Assembly (NCBI RefSeq): GCF_036864975.1 | Contig: NZ_CP104311.1 | Location: 503,501-567,500 of the forward strand | Reading direction: 5' to 3' | Length of the DNA stretch: 64,000 nucleotides | From: Methylococcus capsulatus | GTDB lineage: Bacteria; Pseudomonadota; Gammaproteobacteria; Methylococcales; Methylococcaceae | Part shown: positions 37,968-46,415 of the stretch, piece by piece | Position numbering within the stretch: the stretch's first letter is position 1 | Layout: every line of letters starts with the position of its first letter | Program-made: the position numbers and the translations under genes | The notes under the pieces: model-generated | Told to the model about the DNA's origin: nothing | The model's database searches: none | The model's input: the letters and a program-made list of their open reading frames with translations, nothing else

Positions 37968-38310
37968 TTAAGGTTCATGTACATGATCATAATGGGGTTT
38001 CCGTGAAAGGATCGCGGCGATAGCGATCAACAGGCAGACCGCCCCGGCCAAGGTAAATGGCAACGGTGCCCCGAGCCTGCTTACTCCGTGCCCGATGGCG
38101 GGGTAAGTGACGAGCCAGCATGCGTGGGTCAGCGCGAAATACGCGGCGTAGGCCCGGCCTCGTTCCGCTTCCTTCGTATGTTCCGCCAGCAGCGTGGTGG
38201 AGGGAATCTCGATGAGCGCCTGGCCCGCTCCAATCGAACCGGCGGGACGTGCGGGATTCAGGCGCGACGCGAGATCCGCAATAAGCGTATCACGCCGAGA
38301 AGTGTGGCAG
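37968..38310 (-). pseudogene. C-terminal fragment of an MFS transporter gene
   Basis: No long ATG-started frame covers this stretch, but the minus strand reads LIADLASRLNPARPAG, then GAGQALIEIPSTTLLAEHTK, RGRAYAAYFALTHACWLVTY and SRLGAPLPFTLAGAVCLLIA, ending PHYDHVHEP and TAA at 37968-37970. The alternation of membrane segments and the charged loop AEHTKEAERGRA is that of an MFS exporter's last third. The 5' end is lost near 38310. The histidine-rich tail recalls metal exporters, but this is only an impression. It is debris carried in the mobile island. Confidence 0.6.
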
Positions 38311-38479
38311 CCCCGGCCTGCAGATGCGCCGATCGACGCGGCCGCCCCACCGGCGAGGCGGGCCGAGCAGTGATCGTGTAATCAGCGACTTACGATGGCG
38401 CCCGGCGCGTCTTCGCCGCGACCGCGCGAGCGCCGTCCACCGTTTCGCTCGCCGGCTTCGCGAATCGCCGCGCGTGTGC

Positions 38480-39358
38480 TCAACCGGGCAGCGCGTCCAC
38501 GTGCGCGCAAATCGCGCCCGGGGTGGTGAACCAGACCCCGGCGCGGCCCGCGACGTGCACGAGCGCGCGCCGGAGGTGGCGCAGGCGGTAGGGCTGCCCG
38601 ACGATGTAGGGGTGGAGCGCGATCCCCATCACCAACGGCTGATGCCGGCTCTGCGCGAGCATCTCGTCGAAGTTGTCGACGATCAGGTCGGCGAAGTCGC
38701 GGGCGTCCATCTGGCGCGCGACGATCATCGGAATGTCGTTGAGCTCCTGCGGATACGGGATCGACCACAACGGGCCGGAGCGCGTCGCGAAGCGCGTCGG
38801 TTGGTCGTCGTGGCACCAGTCGAGCGTATAGCGATAGCCGGTCTCGACGAGCAGATCCGGGGTGACGAAGCTCTCGGAGATCCACGGCGAGAGCCAGCCC
38901 GCCGGACGGACCCCCGACTCCTTCGCGATCCGATCGCGGCACTCTTCGAGCAGCCGCCGCTCCTCGGCCTCGGTCATTTCCCCCTGCCGCTCGGAGTTCG
39001 TGCGGCCGTGGCCGATCAGCTCGTCGCCGCGGCGAACGAACGCCGCGACCACCTCGGGGCAGTAGTCGTACAGCGCGGTGTTGATCAGGACGCCGAGCGG
39101 CAGCCGCAGCTCCTCGAACAGCTCGAGGCAGCGCCACACGCCCACCCGGTTGCCGTAGTCGCGCCACGAGTAGTTGAGCACGTCGGGCTCCGGGCAGCGC
39201 GGGCCGAGCGCGGCGCCGAGCCCGCCGCCGAAGTCGAAGTGCTCGACGTTGAAGCCGAGGTAGACGGCGAGCTGCGCGCCGTCCGGCCAGGAATAGTCCG
39301 GGCGACGGATGATCGCGCTGTACTCGTAGCGGCCGTGGGTCTTGAGGGGCCGGGTCAT
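38480..39358 (-). CDS. Polysaccharide deacetylase family protein (PuuE-like)
   Basis: The 292-residue protein has a NodB-type deacetylase fold of the group close to PuuE allantoinase: GFNVEHFDFG, YSWRDYGNRVGVWR, NTALYDYCPEVV, ELIGHGRTNS, AGWLSPWISESFVTPDLL and MGIALHPYIVGQP. These enzymes hydrolyse C-N bonds in polysaccharides or purine derivatives; the substrate here is unknown. Base use differs sharply from the neighbours, with many CGCG words and third-position G/C, which points to recent transfer from a very GC-rich donor. It sits between the MFS fragment and the IS91-type transposase. Confidence 0.82.
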   Translation of the reverse strand: MTRPLKTHGRYEYSAIIRRPDYSWPDGAQLAVYLGFNVEHFDFGGGLGAALGPRCPEPDVLNYSWRDYGNRVGVWRCLELFEELRLPLGVLINTALYDYCPEVVAAFVRRGDELIGHGRTNSERQGEMTEAEERRLLEECRDRIAKESGVRPAGWLSPWISESFVTPDLLVETGYRYTLDWCHDDQPTRFATRSGPLWSIPYPQELNDIPMIVARQMDARDFADLIVDNFDEMLAQSRHQPLVMGIALHPYIVGQPYRLRHLRRALVHVAGRAGVWFTTPGAICAHVDALPG

Positions 39359-39628
39359 CCGCGGGTCGTATGGATAGGAATTTCAATGGACGCCGCCGCC
39401 CATTGGGAATGGAGGATGCGCCCGTGGTGAGGACTTGTCAACGATTTGGGTCGATCAGCTAAGGAGCGTGGGGGACCATTTCGGGCCTCGGACGGCCTCG
39501 GGCGGGGGAAGTGCGTCGTCCGAAGGCGTCCGCAACGACCTTTGGGTGGGGTCGAACCGGCGCCGGCGCAAGAGGGTCTGCGCCCTGCTCGGCGAGCGAG
39601 GCGGCGTGGGGTATTGGCAGCGAACCGG
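39359..39628. other. Non-coding segment between the deacetylase gene and the IS91-type transposase
   Basis: This 270-base stretch probably contains the outer end of the IS91-family element (downstream of the transposase stop at 39629) and the promoter side of the deacetylase gene. I see no supportable gene and no clear terminal repeat, as expected for IS91 elements, which lack inverted repeats. Confidence 0.4.
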
Positions 39629-41086
39629 TTACCAACTGACGGTTTGATCAAACTCGAATTCCGGCGGCGGTTCGAAGGACGGCTCACCGCCTGCCGATTC
39701 ATCGCCGGAGGTTTGATCCCAGTCGAAGGACTGTTCCTCGGGTGGGGAACGGGCCGGTGAAATTGGCGGCGGGAGCGCGGGTTCGCCGATGTGGCGGAGG
39801 ATCCGCTGCACCGGTTCCCGCTCGGTCACTGCCGCAATGAGTCGCATGGGGCTGCCACACTCGGGGCAGATCCAAGGCAACGCCGCATAGATGCGGGCGA
39901 GCAGGACGGCCCAGAGGTACGCGGCCGGCGAGGCGCGCTTCGGCTCGGCCGGAGTCTTCGGCGCCGGTGGCGTGACGGGCGGGGCCGGGCGGTCCAGCGG
40001 CAAGCCCGCGTACGCCGTCACCGCCGGGCGCAGGGGTGAATGGGGTGCCAATACGCCGTGGTAGCGGTGGCGGTGTTTCCGGGGAGGCGGGACCAGGGTG
40101 GCGAGACGATCGAGGAATTCCAGCGGCGTCAGGTACAGGTCCGTTTGTCCCTCCGGGCGCGGTTTGGGGAGGGGGTAGATCAGGCGCTCATCGGGCTCGA
40201 CCCAGGCCAGCCGCTCACCGGCGAAGATCGGCCGGGCACAGGAGCGCAACAGCCGTTCCAGACCGGCGCGGTCCCAGGCGGGTACCCAGACCTCGGCATG
40301 GAGAGAGAACCCTCCGCTGTGCTCCCACCCGAGCATCAACTCCGTCGCCTCTTCCGGCAACACCGCGCGACGCTCGAACAGCTTCCGCACCCGCCGCCGG
40401 GTCTGCGGCTGGACGCGGGCGATGGCGGCCTCGCTCAGGCAGGCCGGGTGAAACCGGATCCCTTCCGCTTCCGCGCTGAAGACGCCGTCGATGACGCAGC
40501 AGTGGAAGTGCAGGTTGGCATTCAGTGCCGAGCCGAAACGGTGGACGAACGTCACCGCACCGAAACGGGCAGCGTTCGGCGCGTCGGGACTGCACGAGCG
40601 CAGCGCCGTCTCCACCTCGGCCAGGAAGATCCGCAGCACCGGGTTGACCCGGTGGGCGTGGTGATGGAGGAAGTACCGCAGCCGTTTCGGGAGCGACAGG
40701 ACCCACTGCCGCACCGGCACCTCGGGGAACACGTGATCCACCAGATGCGCGGCGGTTTCGGCCATGCGCCGGGTGCTGCACGAGGGACAGACCCCGCGGC
40801 CCTTGCAGGAGAACGCGACCAGAAAGTCATGCCCGCCGTCCGCGCAACGCGCCCGGGCAAAGCCGTGGGCCAGGATGCCGCAGGTCAGGTACTGGCGGAA
40901 CTCCCGCTCGACGTGGGCGGGAATGGGATCGCCGTCCGGCTCGCTCCTGCGCGCAAGGTGCAGCCAGGTCTCCAGATGACCTTGCACCGCCTGATACGCC
41001 GCGGTCCGCTCCGGCCGCCGGGGCTGATAGACCGTCGGCGGGACGAGCGGGGGTAAATCGTGGCGACAGGCGGCAACGGCCGGCAT
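39629..41086 (-). CDS. IS91-family (rolling-circle, HUH-type) transposase
   Basis: The 485-residue protein has an N-terminal zinc-binding region (CADGGHDFLVAFSCKGRGVC with PSCSTRRMAE), the conserved WVLSLPKRLRYFLHH, and the HUH motif LHFHCCVIDG (H193-H195), followed by LTPLEFLDRLATLVPPPRKHRHRYHGVLAP, all typical of IS91-family transposases. A proline-rich acidic tail closes the protein. IS91/ISCR elements move by rolling-circle replication and can carry neighbouring DNA, which may explain the foreign genes beside it. The frame is intact. Confidence 0.92.
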   Translation of the reverse strand: MPAVAACRHDLPPLVPPTVYQPRRPERTAAYQAVQGHLETWLHLARRSEPDGDPIPAHVEREFRQYLTCGILAHGFARARCADGGHDFLVAFSCKGRGVCPSCSTRRMAETAAHLVDHVFPEVPVRQWVLSLPKRLRYFLHHHAHRVNPVLRIFLAEVETALRSCSPDAPNAARFGAVTFVHRFGSALNANLHFHCCVIDGVFSAEAEGIRFHPACLSEAAIARVQPQTRRRVRKLFERRAVLPEEATELMLGWEHSGGFSLHAEVWVPAWDRAGLERLLRSCARPIFAGERLAWVEPDERLIYPLPKPRPEGQTDLYLTPLEFLDRLATLVPPPRKHRHRYHGVLAPHSPLRPAVTAYAGLPLDRPAPPVTPPAPKTPAEPKRASPAAYLWAVLLARIYAALPWICPECGSPMRLIAAVTEREPVQRILRHIGEPALPPPISPARSPPEEQSFDWDQTSGDESAGGEPSFEPPPEFEFDQTVSW

Positions 41087-41185
41087 GGCTTACGGAAAAG
41101 GGCATGGACTTCCCGTAAGTATTGGCGCGCCTCCAGCGGCGGCGCGGTTCGCTGCTTCGGTTTGTGACGCGGCGCACGGGATTTC

Positions 41186-41692
41186 TGATCTGGCAAGAGT
41201 TTTCCGGACACAAGGTCAGGCAGCTTTTCGGTGCAGTGTGTCGAACTCGGCAGGCGTTCGATAACCGAGTGTCGAATGCTTGCGCTGCCGGTTATAAAAC
41301 ACTTCGATGTACTCGAAGATCTCTTGCTTGGCTTGCTCCCGGGTCTCGAAACGGCGCTGATGGATCAGCTCCGTTTGGAGGGTAGGGAAGAAGCTCTCGG
41401 CCGGTGCGTTGTCCCAGCAGTTGCCCTTGCGGCTCATGCTGCAGACGTAGCCCTGGTCCTTCAGCAGCGCCTGGAAGCGGCCTGAGGCGTACTGGCTGCC
41501 GCGATCCGAATGCACCAGCAGGCCCTTGCCGGGCCGGCGGCGCCAGCGGGCGCTTCGACTCCACCGCCAACTTCACCGCCGATTCCTTGAACTCCGCGGT
41601 GTAACTCTTCGCTTGCTTTCTCTCACTCATCTCAACACACAACCTCGATCTCTCTATGATCTCATTTCAGGTTGTGTGTCCGGGATAGTCTA
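41186..41692 (-). mobile_element. IS3-family element, copy 2, with internal deletion
   Basis: Bases 41186-41551 repeat 35930-36295 and encode the end of the orfB transposase (stop at 41216). From 41552 the sequence jumps to the beginning of orfA, read on the minus strand as MSERKQAKSYTAEFKESAVK from 41630, and ends with GTTGTGTGTCCGGGATAGTCT, the other element edge, near 41692. The centre of the IS is therefore deleted and neither reading frame is functional. The right edge lies inside the SBP56 gene. Confidence 0.85.
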
Positions 41693-42693
41693 GCCAGGTC
41701 AATATCGACCGGAAGCGGCACCTTGAACGGTTCGCCGATGTCGGCCACGGCCTTGGCCTGCCACTCGCCCTTGGCATCCTCATAAATCAGCCAGATCTGC
41801 GAAGTGAGCGCCATGCTGGTGAAGCAGTAGTTGTGGGCTTCGCCCCAGGCGCAGCGGATTTCCAGCGGCGCGCCGGGTACGTCGAAGACCTTCTTCGGCT
41901 GCTTGGTGTGCAGATCCCAGGTCACCACGGTGTGGCCGAAATGCTTCATGGCCTCGGGGTCCGCCAGCATCTTGCCGAAGTCCATCATGTAATTGTTCCA
42001 GCTGGTGAAAGATGAGGTCACCAGGAGGTTCCTGCGGGGCAGGGTACGGACGTCGTAATCGTAGCCATCAGCGTATTTGCCGGTCTTGACCGCCCCGCGC
42101 AGGTCACCGTCGGTCGGGATCCAATGGGTAGCGACGTATTCGCCGGCATTGGTGTATTCCACCAGCGCCGTGCGGCCGCCGTGGTCCTTGTTGTTGGAAA
42201 GCCCCGTGATGAGCATGCGTCCCGGCAGGGCGTACAAGGTGTGGGGGCCGACCACGCCGCCGCTCTTTTCCACGAAGTCGGTGAGGGTCTTCGAGAGGAC
42301 GGGCTTGGCAGGATCGCTGTGCACGTCGAACACGAAGATCTTGCTGGTATCGAGCCCGCCGGCCCAGAGGTACCGGCGGTCGTCGGTGAAGTCCGCATGA
42401 TGGGCCTCGTTGCGTCCGCCCACCGAAAGCGTGCTCACCACCTTGCCATACTGAGGCGATTTCGGGTTGGCGTCGACGATGACCAGCTTGTCCTGCTCAT
42501 CACCGACGCCTTCCGCCCCCAGAGTCCAGACCTATACATAATCCTCCTGACCGGTGATTTTCTTCATGTAGGGCGAAGCGCAAGTTTCATCACCCTTTGC
42601 GGCCAGCGGCGCGACAAAGGTCAGAACGAGGACTGAAACCAGGAGCGGCGAAGCAAAACGCATGGGTGGTCCTGAAACGATGGATGTCTTCAT
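41693..42693 (-). pseudogene. SBP56 (selenium-binding protein / methanethiol oxidase family) pseudogene
   Basis: The minus-strand frame starts at ATG 42693 behind GAGGTTA, with a signal-like segment MRFASPLLVSVLVLTFVAPL, then CASPYMKKITGQEDYV. Codon 54 is TAG (42532-42534) where the family has Tyr (Y-V-x-V/W-T-L-G). The frame then continues VWTLGAEGVG, GGRNEAHHADFTDD, PHTLYALPGRMLITGLSN, TSSFTSWNNYMMDFG to PLPVDIDLA, where the IS3 edge cuts off the last third. SBP56 proteins oxidise methanethiol in methylotrophs and relatives. With both a nonsense codon and a truncation the gene should be inactive. Confidence 0.85.
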
Positions 42694-42721
42694 GGCGTAA
42701 CCTCGTTGTTGTCTGTTATAT

Positions 42722-42734
42722 GACCGGTCGTCTC
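42722..42734. promoter_or_regulatory. Probable TetR operator in front of the SBP56 pseudogene
   Basis: GACCGGTCGTCTC lies 29 bases upstream of the SBP56 start and contains the palindrome GACCGGTC. The same 13 bases occur in front of the TetR gene at 43362-43374. The shared site suggests that the regulator controls both promoters. Confidence 0.65.
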
Positions 42735-42751
42735 GATTCGGCTAAAAAATT

Positions 42752-43348
42752 TTAAGGTTGGAAATATCCCTCCAAGAGGTTGCGGCAACATTCTTCCAGC
42801 GGGCGGGTGGAACGTTCGATCTTCATTCGCAGCAAAGCGCCCTGCCAGGCATCGACGAGACAATCGGCCAGTTCTTCGGCGCTCCGGTCGCGCCGGAACA
42901 CGCCTTCGTCCTGGGCGCGGGCGATGCCTTGCGCCAGCTTGTCCCGATGCCGGTGCAAAGCCTCCCCCAGCGCCTCGCGGCAAGTATCGCTGGTGTCCCC
43001 GATCTCGCCCATCAGGTTTCCCAGCAGGCAGCCTCCCTTGAACCGCCGGCGACCGGCTTCTTCGATCAGTTCACGGAAATATGCCTGCAGGGATTGGGCG
43101 CTATTTCGCGACGAATCCCGAAGATGACCGTCGAGCCGCAGGAGAAACGGCTCGATATAGTGCCGGATCACCTCGGCGCCGAATTCTTCTTTGCTGGCGA
43201 AGTAGTTGTAGAACGAACCCTTCGGCACGCCCACCCGTTGCAGGATATCCTGCAGTCCGGTGCCGTGATAGCCTTGCTCCATGAGCAAGGCCACGCCTTC
43301 GTTCAACAATCTTTCCCGTGTCAGTTGTTTGGTCGCGGTTTTCGTCAT
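42752..43348 (-). CDS. TetR-family transcriptional regulator
   Basis: The 198-residue protein has a TetR helix-turn-helix (residues about 8-55: RERLLNEGVALLMEQGYHGT, VPKGSFYNYFASKEEFG) and a TetR_C-type ligand domain with GCLLGNLMGEI, which recalls the AcuR/NemR group that responds to reactive electrophiles or acrylate-like compounds. It lies upstream of the SBP56 pseudogene in the same direction, with matching palindromes ahead of both. The ligand is unknown; C-terminal cysteines (GGC, TC, CC) could be sensors. Confidence 0.9.
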   Translation of the reverse strand: MTKTATKQLTRERLLNEGVALLMEQGYHGTGLQDILQRVGVPKGSFYNYFASKEEFGAEVIRHYIEPFLLRLDGHLRDSSRNSAQSLQAYFRELIEEAGRRRFKGGCLLGNLMGEIGDTSDTCREALGEALHRHRDKLAQGIARAQDEGVFRRDRSAEELADCLVDAWQGALLRMKIERSTRPLEECCRNLLEGYFQP

Positions 43349-43359
43349 GACGGCATGAT

Positions 43360-43374
43360 ACGACCGGTCGTCTC
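43360..43374. promoter_or_regulatory. Probable autoregulatory operator of the TetR gene
   Basis: The perfect 12-base palindrome ACGACCGGTCGT (43360-43371) lies 12 bases before the TetR start and extends into GACCGGTCGTCTC, shared with the site at 42722. ACCGGT-centred palindromes are typical operators for NemR/AcuR-like repressors. The gap from 43375 to 43571 shows nothing else. Confidence 0.7.
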
Positions 43375-43571
43375 ATTTCCGCGAACATGCAAACCTGACC
43401 CGATATCGCCGTTTGTCCGTCCGCCAATGGGGCGACCCAGACCGAGTGCCTGAAGAGTCATCTGACCCTCCCGGATGCCCAGGTTCCCAAGATCTCCGCC
43501 ATCGATCGAACAATACGCCGAGATGCCGCCGCGCTCCCCGTGGGCCGGCGCTCATCATCGCCGTTTGTGCC

Positions 43572-44534
43572 TCAAGGCTTGCGCTCCGCCTCGATACGCT
43601 TGAGCAGGGAAAACAGGTCGCTGCGGGTGGATAGGACGAGGGTGGCGTCGCGGTCGATGATCCTGCGGTAGGTCTCCATGCTCTTGAGAAAACGGTAGAA
43701 CTCGGCGGCCTCGGGACGCTGAGTATAGGCTCTGGCGTAAATCTCGGTGGCCTTGGCATCGGCTTCGCCGACGATCTCCTGGACCCGCTTGTAAGCGGTG
43801 GACGCGATCTCGTTGATGTCACGCTCCTTGTTGCCGGCGATGCGAGCGGCCTCGCCTTCGCCTTCCGACCGGAAACGCTGGGCGATCTGCAGACGCTCGC
43901 TGATCATGCGCTGGTGGATGCGTTCGAGCACCTCCGGGTTGTAGTTGAGACGCTTGAAACGCACGTCGAGCAGCTCGATGCCGAATTCCGCCAGCTTGGG
44001 GGCTGCACTCTCGAACACGTCCTTCTCGATCTGCTGCCGCCCGACCCGGATCGGTCGCAGCCCTCCCTCCGGCCACTGCGCGGCCAGTCCTTCATCCCGC
44101 AAGGGCTGGCGATCCTTGTCGCTGCGCACGACTTCGATCAACTCGTGCCGCGCGATGGCGGTACGGGTCTCGCTGCCGAGGATGTCCTCCAGCCGCGACT
44201 GGGCGCTGCGCTCGTCCCGCAGTCGCAGGTAGTAGCGCATGGCATCGGTGATGCGCCAGCGGGCGAAGGTGTCGACCTGGAGGTAGGTTTTGTCCTTGGT
44301 GGACATCTCGACCATGGGGCCGTCCCAGGACAGATAGCGCTTGTCGAAACGATTGACCTGCTGAACGAAAGGCAGCTTGAAATGGAGGCCGGGGTCGGTG
44401 ATCGGCTCACCTACCGGCCGGCCAAACTGGGTGACGATGACCTGCTCGGTCTGGTCGACGGTGTAGGCGGACAGATAAAGCGCCAGCAGCACCAGCGCGG
44501 CCACGAGGGAAACCCAGTGTCTTACGGCGATCAT
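43572..44534 (-). CDS. hflC: HflC, SPFH-domain modulator of FtsH protease
   Basis: The 320-residue protein has an N-terminal membrane anchor (WVSLVAALVLLALYLSAYTV) and an SPFH/band-7 domain: EQVIVTQFGRPVGEPITDPGLHFKLPFVQQVNRFDKR, typical of HflC. A C-terminal coiled-coil with the ERLQIAQRFRSEGEGEAARI repeat region follows. With HflK it forms a large inner-membrane cage around FtsH. It overlaps the hflK stop by four bases. The gene hflX is not present beside it. Confidence 0.94.
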   Translation of the reverse strand: MIAVRHWVSLVAALVLLALYLSAYTVDQTEQVIVTQFGRPVGEPITDPGLHFKLPFVQQVNRFDKRYLSWDGPMVEMSTKDKTYLQVDTFARWRITDAMRYYLRLRDERSAQSRLEDILGSETRTAIARHELIEVVRSDKDRQPLRDEGLAAQWPEGGLRPIRVGRQQIEKDVFESAAPKLAEFGIELLDVRFKRLNYNPEVLERIHQRMISERLQIAQRFRSEGEGEAARIAGNKERDINEIASTAYKRVQEIVGEADAKATEIYARAYTQRPEAAEFYRFLKSMETYRRIIDRDATLVLSTRSDLFSLLKRIEAERKP

Positions 44535-45520
44535 CGCTTTTCCTCCGGCATGGCGGCCGGCAAGGGCAGCATGGGCAAGATCTGCTGCACTGTCTCGTCG
44601 ACCACGATCGACTGCTTGGCCCGGGGCAGCACGTCGCCCATGGTTTCGAGGTAGAGCCGCATGCGTGTCACCTCCGGCGCTTTGACGTACTGCTCCAGCA
44701 CGGCACTGAAGGCGGCGACGTCGCCTTGCGCCTCATTGATCCGCTTGAAGCGATAGCCTTCCGCCGCCCGGATCTGCTGATCGGCCTCGCCGCGGGCGCG
44801 GGGCACCGCCTTGTTGTATTCGCCGTTGGCGAGGTTGATGGCGTTCTCGCGGTCCTGTTGGGCACGGTTGACTTCGTTGAAAGACGGTTGAACCGGCTCC
44901 GGCGGATTGACGTTCTTGAGCTGCACCTGGCTGATGAATACGCCGAGGTGATAAAGCTCGGCCAGCGCCCGCATCCGTTGCAGCGAGGTTTCTTCGATAT
45001 CCTGCCGTCCGATGGTGATGATCTCATCTACGGTCCGGTCGCCGACGACGGCGCGCATGACGGATTCGGAAATGTCGCGCAGCGTCTGACCGGGGTCGCG
45101 CACCGCGAACAGATAGTCCTGAGGCTCGATGATGCGGTACTGGACGATCCACTCCACCAGCGCCGCATTCAGATCGCCGGTGACCATGGTCCGTTCCTTG
45201 CCGGGCTCCAGACCGGCCTGATCCGGATTGGTCGCACCCGGTGAGGAAAATCCGAACTCCAGCTTGAGCTGGCGCTGGGTCGGCACGGCGATGACACTGT
45301 CGATGCCGTAAGGCAGCTTGAAATGGAGGCCCGGCGGCACCTTGTGGATGTATTTGCCGAACCGGAGCACCACGCCTTCGGATTCGGCCGGGATCGTATA
45401 GTAGGCGGTCCATAGTCCCAGGAGCGCCAGGGCGACCAGCACGATGCGGGCAGGCGAAGCCAGCAGTGAACGAGGGAATGGCTTGGCCATGGCCCCCCAG
45501 GGTGAGTTCGAATTTTCCAT
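44531..45520 (-). CDS. hflK: HflK, SPFH-domain modulator of FtsH protease
   Basis: The 329-residue protein has a short cytoplasmic N-terminus, a membrane helix (RIVLVALALLGLWTAYYTIP), and the SPFH domain (SEGVVLRFGKYIHKVPPGLHFKLPYGIDSV). VNPPEPVQPSFNEVNRAQQDRE and the AEGYRFKRINEAQGD coiled-coil are diagnostic of HflK. It lacks the long glycine-rich N-terminus of E. coli HflK. Start at ATG 45520, with AGGAG upstream. Confidence 0.94.
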   Translation of the reverse strand: MENSNSPWGAMAKPFPRSLLASPARIVLVALALLGLWTAYYTIPAESEGVVLRFGKYIHKVPPGLHFKLPYGIDSVIAVPTQRQLKLEFGFSSPGATNPDQAGLEPGKERTMVTGDLNAALVEWIVQYRIIEPQDYLFAVRDPGQTLRDISESVMRAVVGDRTVDEIITIGRQDIEETSLQRMRALAELYHLGVFISQVQLKNVNPPEPVQPSFNEVNRAQQDRENAINLANGEYNKAVPRARGEADQQIRAAEGYRFKRINEAQGDVAAFSAVLEQYVKAPEVTRMRLYLETMGDVLPRAKQSIVVDETVQQILPMLPLPAAMPEEKR

Positions 45521-45563
45521 ATCGGCTCCTGGTCTATTCGAGCAGCCGGGCAAACGGCTCGAG

Positions 45564-46262
45564 TCAGTCCGCCTGAAGCTCGATCGTGCCGCTCACGCTC
45601 ACCTCGATGTTCTGCGTCCCGGCTTCGAGCGGTACCGGCACAGCGGCTTCCGCTGCCATGGCGCGCATGCCCAGCGCCATGGGCCTGATGGGTGCACCGC
45701 CGGTGTCAACCCGCAGAGCGACGATCCGGTAACGACTGCGCCCCAGCTCGCGGGTCACCAGCTCGGCCCGTTGGCGGAATGCCCCCAGCGCTTCTTTGAT
45801 CAAGCCGTCTTCGGCACTTTTGCGTTTTTGTGGAGAGGTTTCGTAACCGACGGATTCGAGATGAAGCTGCGACTGAAGTTCGCCTAGCAGGCCGCCGAGC
45901 TTGCCGGCATCGGGGCTTTCCAGCCTGATCGACTGCTTCACCCGCCAGCCGCTGATGCGCTCCTTCTGGTAGACCGGCGAGGTCTGGTAACCCAGGGTCT
46001 GGACCTCGATCTCCGGCACCTGCTTGGCCCGTTCGACCGCCTTGGCGATGGCCTTGTTGACCTCGACGGCCAGCGCCGCCGACTTGGGGCCTTCCATCTC
46101 GCTGGAAAGAATGGCGACGAGGATATCGTTCTGGACCTCACCCCGAGCCACGGACGCGAGATCGATTCGGTCGTAAGTCAAGGGCGCTCGCTCGTCCGCC
46201 TCCACGACGGAGAGCATCGACAACGCCAACAGGACAGCCAACATGCGGATTCGCACTTTCAC
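45564..46262 (-). CDS. SIMPL-domain (DUF541) periplasmic protein
   Basis: The 232-residue product begins at a GTG (46260-46262) with AAGGAGGAG seven bases upstream, followed by a signal peptide (VRIRMLAVLLALSMLSVVEA). The domain has VNKAIAKAVERAKQVPEIEVQTLGYQTSP and SGTIELQAD, the pattern of the SIMPL/DUF541 family (periplasmic or outer-membrane-linked proteins such as YggE). Function is not established. It lies 43 bases upstream of hflK in the same direction and may share its transcript. Confidence 0.85.
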   Translation of the reverse strand: MKVRIRMLAVLLALSMLSVVEADERAPLTYDRIDLASVARGEVQNDILVAILSSEMEGPKSAALAVEVNKAIAKAVERAKQVPEIEVQTLGYQTSPVYQKERISGWRVKQSIRLESPDAGKLGGLLGELQSQLHLESVGYETSPQKRKSAEDGLIKEALGAFRQRAELVTRELGRSRYRIVALRVDTGGAPIRPMALGMRAMAAEAAVPVPLEAGTQNIEVSVSGTIELQAD

Positions 46263-46415
46263 GGCAAGCTCCTCCTTGGTTTCTATCACGACGCCCGGCA
46301 GGGTCGGGGGAAGGCAGTATGCGGCAAGTCATCGCGGATTGCACCGCTTGCCTCCGCGGGACCGTTTAAGGGATCATCGAACCCCATCTCTCTCCCACTT
46401 CCGGACGTGACGATT

